From Aurantiochytrium sp. KH105 (lineage: Eukaryota > Sar > Bigyra > Thraustochytrida > Thraustochytriidae), in assembly GCA_003116975.1 (NCBI GenBank), contig BGKB01000200.1:65564-129563 (forward strand): a stretch of DNA of 64,000 nt, read 5' to 3'. The notes beneath the pieces are model-generated. The model was not told where the DNA came from and did not search any database. It worked only from the letters and a program-made list of their open reading frames with translations. The translations under genes were made by a program, and so were the position numbers. Positions within the stretch are counted from its first letter, which is position 1. Each line of letters starts with the position of its first letter. Of this stretch, positions 39,446-48,702 are shown piece by piece.

Positions 39446-40285
39446 TTACCGGCTCATAAATGCACCATGCTGGTTCTGGCCATGCTTTTGCCCGCCATGG
39501 TATCGTGGGTTTGATCCGCCACCACCGTTCCCGCCGGGACCACCCCCATGGCGCGGGTTCGAAGAATTGCCAGGCCGGTACCGTCCTGGAGAAGGACCCT
39601 GACCATACCGAGAGCGCGCAGGAGAAGGTCCCTGCCCGCCAGGCCCGCCACCTGCTCCGCTTCCACCGGGACCATTGCCCCGAAATCGACCTGGGCTGCT
39701 ACTGCTGCTACCGCCACCGCCGCCATTTGGATTACCGTATCGAGATGTTGATTGAGGCCTCCGCGAGTTAGAGTTGCCCCCACCACCCGAAGTCGCAGAG
39801 GATCGGGAGCTCACATACGTGTCATAGTCGTAAGCGGCCTCTTGTTCGGCCCGGTGAGCGCCCTTGTTCTTCACAGTGGCCTTGATCTTCTCAATCATGC
39901 GCTCCTCGCCCGTCTTGTTCGCGTCCTCGCTCAACGGGTCCTCAATCGTCACTTCGTCATGAGAAACCATCGACACGCCACGTTCCATGCCTTGCGCGCC
40001 TTTGGGCGCGCCAAAGCGCTCGAGCTTTTGCCGCCGTTCAATCGCATCTGTCGCCGCGCGCGTCCTGCGAAACAGCTTGTACTTGGCTACGCTCCTCTCG
40101 AACCCGCCAGACGCCTTCGGTTTGTACGCAATGTCAAACACCACGTCGTTTTCGTCTGGGACCGACCTTCGGTGCACGGTCTGCTCGTCCTCCGCCGCCT
40201 CCTCACCGCCGTGCGCGCTCGTGCCCACGTAGTTCGTTGTGCGCAGCGTCGCTGGCAAGGCCGCCACCGCCGCCATCTGCGTCAT
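39446..40285 (-). CDS. eIF3g-like N-terminal-domain protein with a Gly/Arg/Ser-rich tail and no RRM
   Basis: 279 aa; ATG at 40285-40283, stop at 39448-39446. Residues ~40-120 fit the N-terminal domain of translation initiation factor eIF3 subunit g: VVFDIAYKPKASGG, then AIERRQKLERFGAPKG, which corresponds to the family's ARRKxWKKFG motif, then SHDEVTIEDP matching its TxxVSxxVxM/I part. Subunit g uses this region to bind eIF3i/b in the cytoplasm. Human and yeast eIF3g continue with an RRM, and the human protein also has a zinc knuckle; here neither is seen. Instead there is a helical basic linker (EERMIEKIKATVKNK) and a ~120-residue Gly/Ser/Arg/Asn-rich tail with RGG-like and RYG/RYGQGPSPGR motifs, a type common in RNA-binding, condensate-forming proteins. 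It could be a diverged eIF3g or a paralogue. Confidence 0.6.
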   Translation of the reverse strand: MTQMAAVAALPATLRTTNYVGTSAHGGEEAAEDEQTVHRRSVPDENDVVFDIAYKPKASGGFERSVAKYKLFRRTRAATDAIERRQKLERFGAPKGAQGMERGVSMVSHDEVTIEDPLSEDANKTGEERMIEKIKATVKNKGAHRAEQEAAYDYDTYVSSRSSATSGGGGNSNSRRPQSTSRYGNPNGGGGGSSSSSPGRFRGNGPGGSGAGGGPGGQGPSPARSRYGQGPSPGRYRPGNSSNPRHGGGPGGNGGGGSNPRYHGGQKHGQNQHGAFMSR

Positions 40286-40763
40286 CTTCAACGACCCTCG
40301 CGAGTCTCACACGCGCGAGACTGCAGCGCCGTCTACCTTTCCCTCGCACCTCTCCGCTCGCTCGCGCTCGCGCGCCCGCACGCCTCGCACGCCACGCAAC
40401 GCCACGCCACGCAACGCAACGCACGCACGCAGCGCACGAAAGCCGACAACAGATACTGCTTGCTTTGTTGAACAAGGCAAAAGAGCGAGAAGAAGCCAAG
40501 ACTCGAGCGACCAAGGAAAAGCGTTGCGGCCGGTCATCGACGCGGAAAAGGTCATCACTGTTAGCCAGCGCGCATGAGTGATACTTTGATTGTCGAATAA
40601 ATAAATCTTTGCTCCTGTGCTGTCATGCAGAACACGAAAAGGCACGCCTTCTTGATAAGTTTCCCGCTGCATTGCTCAAATCACGCGGGATCAAAATGAA
40701 GAATGGAACAAAGGCAGACTCGCCTGCAAATAAAGAAAACTGAGCTGTATAGAAAGAGATTCT
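40286..40763. other. Intergenic region between eIF3g-like and ABCC genes
   Basis: Promoter/5' UTR of the eIF3g-like gene next to the 3' UTR of the ABCC gene; both genes are on the minus strand. It contains GCACGCC/ACGCAACGC short repeats (40380-40435) and no supported coding region. Confidence 0.45.
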
Positions 40764-43700
40764 TCAAAGAGCATTCTCGCTCGCCTCGGTGGCAGCCACC
40801 ATAGAGGAAAAAGTAGAGTTCGGGTCGGCAAGAAGCGTGTCAGGATGGTCAAACTCGACCATGTTGCCATCATCCATGACAAGAATGCGCTCGCAATGCC
40901 GAATCGTGTTGATACGATGCGCGATCATCATGACTGTGCTTTGCGCAAAGGCAGTCTGCACGACCTTTTGGATCTGCTCATCGCTTCGCATATCCAGCGA
41001 AGAAGTCGGCTCATCGAGAACCACCACCTTGAGTGACTTGCGCAAAATCGCGCGCGCCAGCGACAAGAGTTGACGCTCGCCAATGGAAAGCGCCAGCGCC
41101 TCCTCCGCGTCTTCCCCGTTCGCCTTTGGCTTGAGCAGATCCCGGCTCAGACCAACGCGATCCATAGCAGCGAGCAGATCAGAGTCCGAGTGCTCATCAA
41201 AAGGGTCCAAATTGCCTCGCAGGCCTCGAGACTTGAGCAAAAGCGGCTGCTGCGGAATAATCGTCAGCGACGACCGCAACAGCTGCAACCCAATTCTCGA
41301 AATGTCCTGCCCGTCCAGCATAATGCGCCCCGACGTGAGTTCGTGCACACGAAAGAGCGCAATCGTCGCTAGCGTCGACTTGCCCGACCCAGATCGACCC
41401 ACGACGCCCACCTTTTGCCCACCCTCGATCGAAAAGGTCACATCCTTCAAGGCGGGCGGAAGGTCCGGACGATACTGCAAAACGACACGTTCAAAGTCGA
41501 GACGGCCATGCGTTGGCCAAGCGCGCTCTGCAACGGGAACACTCCCCAGCACCTCGGCGTCGACGAGTCGAGGCGCCGACGGCTCCCCCGTCTCGGGGTC
41601 GAGCTCATTCGCCGCCCAAGATTTAGCGTGTCCGTCAACGAGTTCCATGTCGGCTTCCAGATACCAAGCGGGCTCCTGCGACACTTGGTCGCTCTTGAGC
41701 TCGACGATGCGCTCCAGACTCGTCAGCGCCGCGAACCCAATGGGAAGAGCGTTCGAGAGAATGGCCAAAAAGTAAGGCAAGAGCAAACTGTACGAGACCG
41801 CGAGACCCACCAGGGCAGGATCATACTTTTCGCGCCGCAGCATGACCACCATCGCCGCGCCCAGCGACAGCATAAACGAGACAATGCCACTCACCAGCGT
41901 GCTAAAGTTCACCAGCGTGTAGCTAAAGTACAAGTTCGTCGTGTACCGGTCCACGTGCGAATAGTGGCGCAGCTTGAAAAAGTTCTCGAGCTGCATGCAC
42001 CGAATCAGCTCGCGCGCGTCAATCGTCTCCGAAATGTTGGTCAGAATCGGCGACAAGGACTGGTTCGAGTATCGCTTCACCTCGCGGTTCGTGCGGTCGA
42101 CGGCCACCACCTGCCAAATGAACAGGGCCAAGCCCACAAAAATGACTGGCACCAGCTCGGGAACAATGTAGCACACCACCACTGCGAGTGAGAGCAACAA
42201 AAACACAAACTGAAAAACGTCGTCAAAAATGAAGGCAAGCTGGCGGTCCACCATGGAGAGATCACCCGAAAAGCGAGAGACAATGCGGCCAGAGGGCGTC
42301 TTTTCGTACCACGTAATTGGGGCGTGCAAAATGTGGTCAATGCAGCCGCCATGTACATTCTTTGACGCAGCTACTGACGAACCCGTATTGTGCAGCGAGA
42401 GGATCTCGATGCCAATCACGTTGCACACGCCGAGAGCAATGTAGATTGCTGCGTGATGCAAGTGCTCGCTTTGGTCCTCAATCGAGGCTGCCTTACTGGT
42501 CCAGCTGGCTAGATACATGTCACTTGCGCCCATAAAGGCATAGGCAACAAGCGCAAAGAGAAAGGAAAACGGCAAGCGCCCTCGACCCATGGCGGTCAAG
42601 TACTCTTGCAGAATTCTCGAGGATACAGCGCCTTTCTCGCCCTTTTCCTTGTCGACCAGCACGTGATGTCGCACAAAGTCGCTCTCCTTGGTGCCCTGAA
42701 CGGACTCCATTTCCGATGACATAAGACGCGGCTCGTGCATCTCGACAGCCATCTTGGCATCGTCCATGTCCTCTTCTTCCTCCGCCTCCTCCTCGACCTT
42801 GAGCGCAGCCTCTTCCGACATGGCGCCACCAGCGGTTGTGGCAGTGGCTCCAGCAGCATCTGTGACCGAAACAGGGTCTCCCTTGGCGCTCGTTGCTGGG
42901 TTGTTCGCCTCCTCGAGACCAGCCTTGACATCGTCTTCATCCACCTCTTCGTCTTCCGTCACACTTCCCGCATCCGCCGGGGCCTCGTCAGCCTTGACCT
43001 TGACTTCGCCGTGCATCATTCGCCACAGAGGACCACCATGCCGCGACATGAGCTCCGCGTAAGCGCCTTGCTCGGCAATGCGGCCTGTGCAGGCATCATC
43101 CATGACGATAATGTGGTCAAAGTACTGCAGCAAGTGAAGCTGGTTGAGTGTCATGAGCACAGACCGACGACCTCCACGTTCTACACGCAGACTCGAAGAC
43201 CGACCCATGAAGCCGAGAACCGTGCGTCGGAACAAATTGTTGGCAACCTCGGGATCCACGGCAGCGAGAATGTCGTCCATGAGCAAGAGTTCCGCGTCGT
43301 GGTACAGAGCTCGCGCGATTGACAGACGTGCGGCCTGGCCGCCCGAAAACGTCTGCCCACGCTCGCCAATTTCCGTCTCCGCGCCATCCGGCATGTGCGC
43401 CAGGTCTACATCAAGCGCGGACGCGTGCAAGATGCGATTGAACTTTTCTTCCTCAAAAGGATGGCCCATGAGCACGTTTTCTCTCGCCGTGCCGCTCATG
43501 ATAAAAGGTTTTTGAGGAATGTACGCAATCTTGTTGGTCAAGCGCACCGAGCCCTCGTCGAGAAACATGGAACCGAGAATGGAGCTCAGCAGACTGGACT
43601 TGCCGCTGCCAACCTTGCCCACAATGGCCACGAGATGGTCGCGGCTTCGCACGGAAAAGTCAATGTCGTGCAGGCCAAATTCGCCAGTCTGTGACATGGA

Positions 43701-45074
43701 CGCGACGGGCTCCACCGTCGCTTTCTGGGCCTCGGTCGTCTCGCTCTCAGGGGATGACGCCGGGGGACCGCCTGTTGCGGCAGGATTGCGTCGCGACCAG
43801 CTGAACGAGGCGCCGGAAACCTCGACGGCGAGCGGGCTGTCCTCCGGCAGGGCGTCAGCAGGCGGCGCATCGTCGAGCAAGAGGTATTTACGCAAGCGAC
43901 CAAAGGACACCAGCGAGTTCGCTAGCATTGTTGTCTGCTGCGGGACGGCAATCAGTGGCAGTCGGAGGCCCTGAAACGAACTAATGGCCACAAAAATCGT
44001 CGCCGCATTAAGACTATCCGGGTCCGTGACGGCCAGCGTGAGAATGGAAAAGCAGGCTGCGAGAATCGGCGACGCGCGGCCGAGATTGATCGAAGTCACC
44101 GTGAGCGTGCGGAACCGCTTAATGTACCACGTCTCGTCGGTGCGTGCCTTGGTAATGAGTTTCTGAAAGGGAATCTCCCAGGCCATCATCTTGATGGCCT
44201 TGACGCCGTCGAGAATTTCGCGCAGAATGCTGATACGTTGGTCGCCCAGGGCAAAGTCCTTTTCCTCGACGCGTTTGACCAGTTTGGTGATGCGAAAGTT
44301 GGCAAAGGCAATCGAAAACATAATCACAAAACCCACAATGCTAGCGCGGCGCAACACGTACGCAAGAATGACAACGCCGCCAATGAGCGCTGTAAAAACG
44401 TAGGGAAGCATGCACATCCAGCGCCAATCTTCCACCATGCGCGTCACGTCGCTGCCAATAAGCGATTGCTCTTGCAGACCAGCCTTGCTGACGGCAGCGG
44501 TCGACACTGTCGTCGACTTGCGATGCACGAGGCTCGACATCCAGGCAATGTAGCGAATGCCCAGCTGGCACGAAAGCAGCTGCTTGACCTGCGCCTGCAG
44601 GAAGCCTTCGAGCATAATCACGATAGCAAAGCAGATGGCCACAGCTACGCCCAAGGCGTCCGTGGTGGCCGGGTCGGAGACCATGTTGATGATTTTACGG
44701 AGGAGGAGCGGTCGCGCTACGGAGAACAACACGCCTTGCAAGACAGACAGCAACAAGCCCATGTAGAACTCGAACCCCTGGAGGCTGAGCATGAGGCGCA
44801 CCAGCGAGGTTTTCTCGCGCGGCAGCTTCTCGAGCTGTTCGGCCCAAAGTTCCTCGGCGCGGGCCGTCAAGAAGTCGGCCTCTTCCCGACGGTTGTGCAT
44901 GGGCACCTCTTCCTCGTCCAGAGGCGTGCGGTATCCCTTGAGCACCCATGGCAACACCCACGCCAAGCTCAGGTCGACCCACTTTCCGGGTCTGTGCGAG
45001 CGCTGTTGCTTCTTCTTGTCGCCGCCGCTTTCAAGGTCCGCCAGCTGCGCCGCGGACCCAGACACCGCCGCCAT
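40764..45074 (-). CDS. ABCC/MRP-type full ABC transporter
   Basis: 1,436 aa; first ATG at 45074-45072. The order is TMD1-NBD1-TMD2-NBD2, the ABCC core, without the extra TMD0 of long MRPs. NBD1: Walker A GKVGSGKSSLL near 486, signature FSGGQAARLSIARALY near 571, Walker B LLLMDDILAAVD near 595, where the catalytic Glu is replaced by Asp as usual in ABCC proteins. NBD2: Walker A GRSGSGKST near 1226, signature LSIGERQLLSLARAIL near 1328 (family usual LSxGQRQ), Walker B VVLDEPTSSLD with the Glu present. An acidic insertion (EEEAEEEEDMDD) links NBD1 and TMD2. ABCC pumps export glutathione, glucuronide and other anionic conjugates at the plasma membrane or vacuole. The substrate is unknown. Confidence 0.95.
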   Translation of the reverse strand: MAAVSGSAAQLADLESGGDKKKQQRSHRPGKWVDLSLAWVLPWVLKGYRTPLDEEEVPMHNRREEADFLTARAEELWAEQLEKLPREKTSLVRLMLSLQGFEFYMGLLLSVLQGVLFSVARPLLLRKIINMVSDPATTDALGVAVAICFAIVIMLEGFLQAQVKQLLSCQLGIRYIAWMSSLVHRKSTTVSTAAVSKAGLQEQSLIGSDVTRMVEDWRWMCMLPYVFTALIGGVVILAYVLRRASIVGFVIMFSIAFANFRITKLVKRVEEKDFALGDQRISILREILDGVKAIKMMAWEIPFQKLITKARTDETWYIKRFRTLTVTSINLGRASPILAACFSILTLAVTDPDSLNAATIFVAISSFQGLRLPLIAVPQQTTMLANSLVSFGRLRKYLLLDDAPPADALPEDSPLAVEVSGASFSWSRRNPAATGGPPASSPESETTEAQKATVEPVASMSQTGEFGLHDIDFSVRSRDHLVAIVGKVGSGKSSLLSSILGSMFLDEGSVRLTNKIAYIPQKPFIMSGTARENVLMGHPFEEEKFNRILHASALDVDLAHMPDGAETEIGERGQTFSGGQAARLSIARALYHDAELLLMDDILAAVDPEVANNLFRRTVLGFMGRSSSLRVERGGRRSVLMTLNQLHLLQYFDHIIVMDDACTGRIAEQGAYAELMSRHGGPLWRMMHGEVKVKADEAPADAGSVTEDEEVDEDDVKAGLEEANNPATSAKGDPVSVTDAAGATATTAGGAMSEEAALKVEEEAEEEEDMDDAKMAVEMHEPRLMSSEMESVQGTKESDFVRHHVLVDKEKGEKGAVSSRILQEYLTAMGRGRLPFSFLFALVAYAFMGASDMYLASWTSKAASIEDQSEHLHHAAIYIALGVCNVIGIEILSLHNTGSSVAASKNVHGGCIDHILHAPITWYEKTPSGRIVSRFSGDLSMVDRQLAFIFDDVFQFVFLLLSLAVVVCYIVPELVPVIFVGLALFIWQVVAVDRTNREVKRYSNQSLSPILTNISETIDARELIRCMQLENFFKLRHYSHVDRYTTNLYFSYTLVNFSTLVSGIVSFMLSLGAAMVVMLRREKYDPALVGLAVSYSLLLPYFLAILSNALPIGFAALTSLERIVELKSDQVSQEPAWYLEADMELVDGHAKSWAANELDPETGEPSAPRLVDAEVLGSVPVAERAWPTHGRLDFERVVLQYRPDLPPALKDVTFSIEGGQKVGVVGRSGSGKSTLATIALFRVHELTSGRIMLDGQDISRIGLQLLRSSLTIIPQQPLLLKSRGLRGNLDPFDEHSDSDLLAAMDRVGLSRDLLKPKANGEDAEEALALSIGERQLLSLARAILRKSLKVVVLDEPTSSLDMRSDEQIQKVVQTAFAQSTVMMIAHRINTIRHCERILVMDDGNMVEFDHPDTLLADPNSTFSSMVAATEASENAL

Positions 45075-45807
45075 GGTCTTGAGAACCCCTGCAAGGTTCA
45101 CGGTCTGCTCCCCCAGGCCCGGCTGCGACAGGCCTGTCGCGCGAGAGCTCGCGAGGCGCGGCTGCGGCTGCGGCTGCGGCTGCGGCTGCGGCTACTACTT
45201 CACCTTCGAGTCCGCCGTCGAGTCCGCCGTCGCCGCCGTCACCAACAGCAAGTTCTCGTCGCTGCCTTTCTTCAAGTTGGGAGAGAGGGGAAAAGGGAGG
45301 GACTTTCGGAGTTTGGCAGCTCGCCGAATTCGCTTTCTCACCCGTCGCCCTGCTGTGCTACCTGCAGTGACTGGAGCGCGAGCGAGCCACTTTTGCCTCG
45401 GGGTTCCGGGTCCGTGCCTCGTTCCCCACTTGCGCGACCGTCACCGCGGCCGCCACGACCACGACGATGAGGACCCTGGCAGCTAGCTAGCTGCAGCTGC
45501 AGCTGCAGCGAGCGCGAGGCTGCTCACTGGCGGATCGGACGCAGACGGAGCAGGTTGATGGTCTGGACGCTTCAACCAGCCCAGCCAGCGCAACACGCGA
45601 GGCTAGCGCAGGATGCACGCGCGCGCCGCCAAGGTCTTGCGCAAACCAGAAAGACACGTCTTCCGCTTTAACAATAATTAAAACCGGTCTCGAACCCCTT
45701 TGGGCCGTCGACCTCGAGCGTGGCGAGCGAGCCGCTGCCGGCCACGGCGAGCAAGCGCGCGAGCGTGCGTGCGTGCGTGCTGCAGCTGCAAGCACGCGAG
45801 CTTTAGC

Positions 45808-45839
<32 letters not shown>

Positions 45840-46623
45840 GAAGTTCGCGCGTGGTCTCCCGCAGCGCTGGCCCGGGAGCCTTTTCAGCCCCTGCACGCAC
45901 GACAGCGACGGCCCGTGCCAGCTCGCTCGCTCGCTCGCTCGCTCGACGCGCGCGCGCCTCCCAACCTCCCTCCGCCGAGCTCCGCGCCCGCGGCCGTCTC
46001 CTCGCTCTCTCCCTCGCCGTCGCCGTCGCCGTCGCCGTCCTCGTCCTCGTCCTCGTCCTCGGCGCGGATTTGAATTCGAATTCGAATTTGAATTTGAACG
46101 GGCTCGCGCGCGGCTCTGGCCGCCTGCCGCTGCCGCCGGCCCTCGCCGCAAGTCGCGCAAACGCGCGCGCGAACACGGGCAAACCCGGCGCGAAGTGGGC
46201 GGCCCCGAGCGCGCAAGTGCGCGAAAGGAAGGCGCGGAAAGAGCGCGCGGAGGGAGGGAGGGAGGGAGGGAGGGAGGGGAGCGATTTTCAGAACCGATTG
46301 TCGTGTGCGCGGGCGGACGGACTGGTGACGCCGGCCGCGGATCCAGGATCATCGAGCCCGGAAACGGCAACAGCGGCGGCGAGGCCGTTGCCGACGGAGC
46401 GCTGCGCCGGCGGCACCGGGGAGCTGGCGCACGACGACACGCCTTCGTGCCAAGGCAGAGGAAGGAAGGGTTTTTCCGTGATGAAGGCCGGGCAAGCGCA
46501 CGGGATGGACGGATGGATGTTGGAGGGAGAGACCAGGCGAGGAGGATAGCCAAGCCAAGTCAAGCCAAGCCAAGCAAAGAATAAAGCGAGGAGTAAAGCG
46601 TTAACGCAAGGCCTTCTTATGAG
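45075..46623. other. Intergenic region between ABCC and SPP genes
   Basis: About 1.5 kb without a supported gene; both flanking genes read on the minus strand. It is rich in simple repeats: GGCTGC (45157-45195), AAGC (45813-45840), GCTC (45922-45948), GAATTC/GAATTT (46073-46098) and GGGA (46248-46279). Several long open frames overlap each other on both strands and are composition artefacts. Confidence 0.6.
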
Positions 46624-48087
46624 CTAGTCGTCCTTCTTGGAGGTCGCGGCGGCCGCGGCGTCGGCGTCGCCGGTAATGTCGATGAGGGTGTCTTCGACGA
46701 CATAGCTGTTCAGCTGCGAGAACTCCCCCTTGGCGAGCGCAAAGCCGAAAGAAGCCACGAGAATGTACGGCACAATGTACAGCAGGGCTGGCTGCGCGTG
46801 GTTAAAAACGAGCATGACGAGCACCGTAGTGATGAGGCTCAGCGTGTAAGCCACCATGGTCACGTTGAGAAAGGAGTACGTCTGCGAAGCAGCAAAGGCC
46901 GGCCGACTCACGTCGTACTTTGCCAAAAAGGCAATGGTGAGCCCAGGCACGACAATGTCTCCAAGCCCCAGCATCGAGAACATCATGTTGCCGCAACCAT
47001 CCTGACCCCGTGGGAACATGAGCTTGATGGGCGCCTCCACGCCCGTGGCCACCGTCACCATGACGTTGCTGCCAAAGACCGACGTGCTGCCAAAAACCCA
47101 AAAGCAGTCGTACAAAAAGAGGCCCAAAAGCATGATGACACCCGTCCTGTACGAGGAAATGCCAATGTGCTTGATGCCCAACAGGCAAAATGACAGACCC
47201 ATCATGTTGTTCACAATCCAGTTCTTGGTCTGCATGTAAAAGACGCCAAGCAGCGCCGAAATAATGTAGGCAACAATGTCGATCCACGTTACGTCAACGT
47301 CAAAGTACGGCACGCGAAAGAGCGTGCGGAACTGACCGAGACCACGACTGTTGTACCAAAGGGCCACAAACTGACCGAGATTGATGCCAAGACCGTTCGT
47401 GCACATGACCACCACGTAGCAGCTAAAGAGATATTTGATGAGGTCCGAGTCAATGTACTTGTAAATCACAAAGAGACCAAAGAGGACGGCCGATCCAATA
47501 ATGGGGAAAAGGTATGCGTCCCCGTCCTGAAGGGCCGACTGGCCGACGTCTTCGTCGTTCTCTTCGTCCTCAACGTCGTTGGCATCGGGCCGGCAAAACA
47601 GCCACACCGAGTGCTTGCTCGCGAGATATACGCAAATGACCGAGAGAATTAGCAAATGAATTGACGGCTGAAGCGCTTGCATCGAAAGCTTGCTCTCGTT
47701 CGCCTTGGCGTCACGTCGCTTGATCCATGCCGCGTTCTTGGGATGACCCACCGGATACATGATGCTTTCGGGGTCCACGCCCTCGGGGACCTCAATCGCC
47801 GAATTCGAAATCCACTTGGATCCATCCGCGGAAAGGTGCTCGCCAAAGTGCGGGTGGCATTTCGGAAACGGGCCCAGCTCCACGGGGTCAAAGTCCTCCA
47901 CGTGGATGAGCGAGCCGTCTTCCTTCTCGAAATACCCGGCCGGGACCTTGTGCGTCATGACCAGCGAGAGTCCTGCGAAAAACGCCAAGACGCCTCCCAG
48001 CAGAGCATACAGCACGAGCAGCTGCGACCGCAGCGCCCGCGGCCTCACTGCGCGCTCGACCTCCGCGCTTTCGTCGTTGCTCGCCAT
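46624..48087 (-). CDS. Signal peptide peptidase (presenilin-like intramembrane aspartyl protease)
   Basis: 487 aa; ATG at 48087-48085. SPP cuts leftover signal peptides and other type II segments inside the ER membrane. The catalytic motifs are all present: YD in LFLYDCFWVFG (D327), GLGD in MLGLGDIVVPG (D377) and the PAL motif in QPALLYIVP near the C-terminus. Multiple hydrophobic segments can be read, the first at ~22-46 (LLVLYALLGGVLAFFAGLSL). There is an acidic cytosolic-type loop around residues 170-190 (ANDVEDEENDEDVG), and the C-terminus ends in an alanine/lysine-rich tail (AAAATSKKDD) resembling a KKxx-type ER retrieval signal. It is head-to-head with PEX14, 615 bases apart. Confidence 0.95.
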   Translation of the reverse strand: MASNDESAEVERAVRPRALRSQLLVLYALLGGVLAFFAGLSLVMTHKVPAGYFEKEDGSLIHVEDFDPVELGPFPKCHPHFGEHLSADGSKWISNSAIEVPEGVDPESIMYPVGHPKNAAWIKRRDAKANESKLSMQALQPSIHLLILSVICVYLASKHSVWLFCRPDANDVEDEENDEDVGQSALQDGDAYLFPIIGSAVLFGLFVIYKYIDSDLIKYLFSCYVVVMCTNGLGINLGQFVALWYNSRGLGQFRTLFRVPYFDVDVTWIDIVAYIISALLGVFYMQTKNWIVNNMMGLSFCLLGIKHIGISSYRTGVIMLLGLFLYDCFWVFGSTSVFGSNVMVTVATGVEAPIKLMFPRGQDGCGNMMFSMLGLGDIVVPGLTIAFLAKYDVSRPAFAASQTYSFLNVTMVAYTLSLITTVLVMLVFNHAQPALLYIVPYILVASFGFALAKGEFSQLNSYVVEDTLIDITGDADAAAAATSKKDD

Positions 48088-48702
48088 GATGTTCTCCTTC
48101 TCGTTGCTTTCGTATCTTCCCCCAGTTTTTTCTCTCCTTCTTCGTCAGGCCAAGCCAGCGCGCAGGCGGGCGCGAGCACGAGGGCGAAGCAGAAGGCGCG
48201 CGCGCGCGACGCTGCGGCACGTGCAAAGGCCTCGCGACTGCGAGACTGTCTGAGCCAGGCGCCGTCCGGTGATTCTTCTTCTTCTTCTTCTTCTTCTTCT
48301 TCTTTCCTTCTTTCGTGGTCCTACAAAAAAAAAGAAGAAAAAAAGAGAGAGAATGAAAAAAAAAGTGGTCCGAGCACGCGAGCGACGGCATTAGGCTCGC
48401 TCAAGAGCGGAAGATGTTCTTTCCCAAGAGCGCCGGCCGAGACGATGCTCGATACACGCAAGCTCTGTAAAAGCTGCACACGAAGAGCAAAGCAAAACCC
48501 CTTGGCTTGGGCCTGGAAAGCTCGACTTCCCGCGCTCGCTCGCTTGCTTGTTTGCTTGCTTGCTTGCTTGCTCGGTCGCTCGCTCCCTCGACGGAGGAGA
48601 CGAGAAGACGAGACTGCGCAGCACCGCGCAGCTCGGCGCAGCGCAGAGCAGGGTGACCCGCGACCGCGCGAAGGAAAGGTGGTGTGGATTGAGGAGGTGA
48701 AT
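48088..48702. promoter_or_regulatory. Bidirectional promoter region between SPP and PEX14
   Basis: The ATGs of SPP (minus) and PEX14 (plus) face each other across 615 bases. The spacer holds a TTC array (48273-48303), an A-rich run (~48323-48365) and a GCTT repeat (~48540-48570). An open frame runs through it on the plus strand but lacks ATG support and conserved sequence before 48703. Confidence 0.5.

Noticed and set aside
45487..46584. Open frames of 230-294 residues between ABCC and SPP
   Set aside because: Simple repeats and CpG-rich bias keep several frames open; no domain and no credible start.
47677..48702. N-terminal extension of PEX14 by 342 residues
   Set aside because: It overlaps the SPP coding sequence on the other strand, has no ATG-supported conserved sequence, and the PEX14 domain starts right after ATG 48703.
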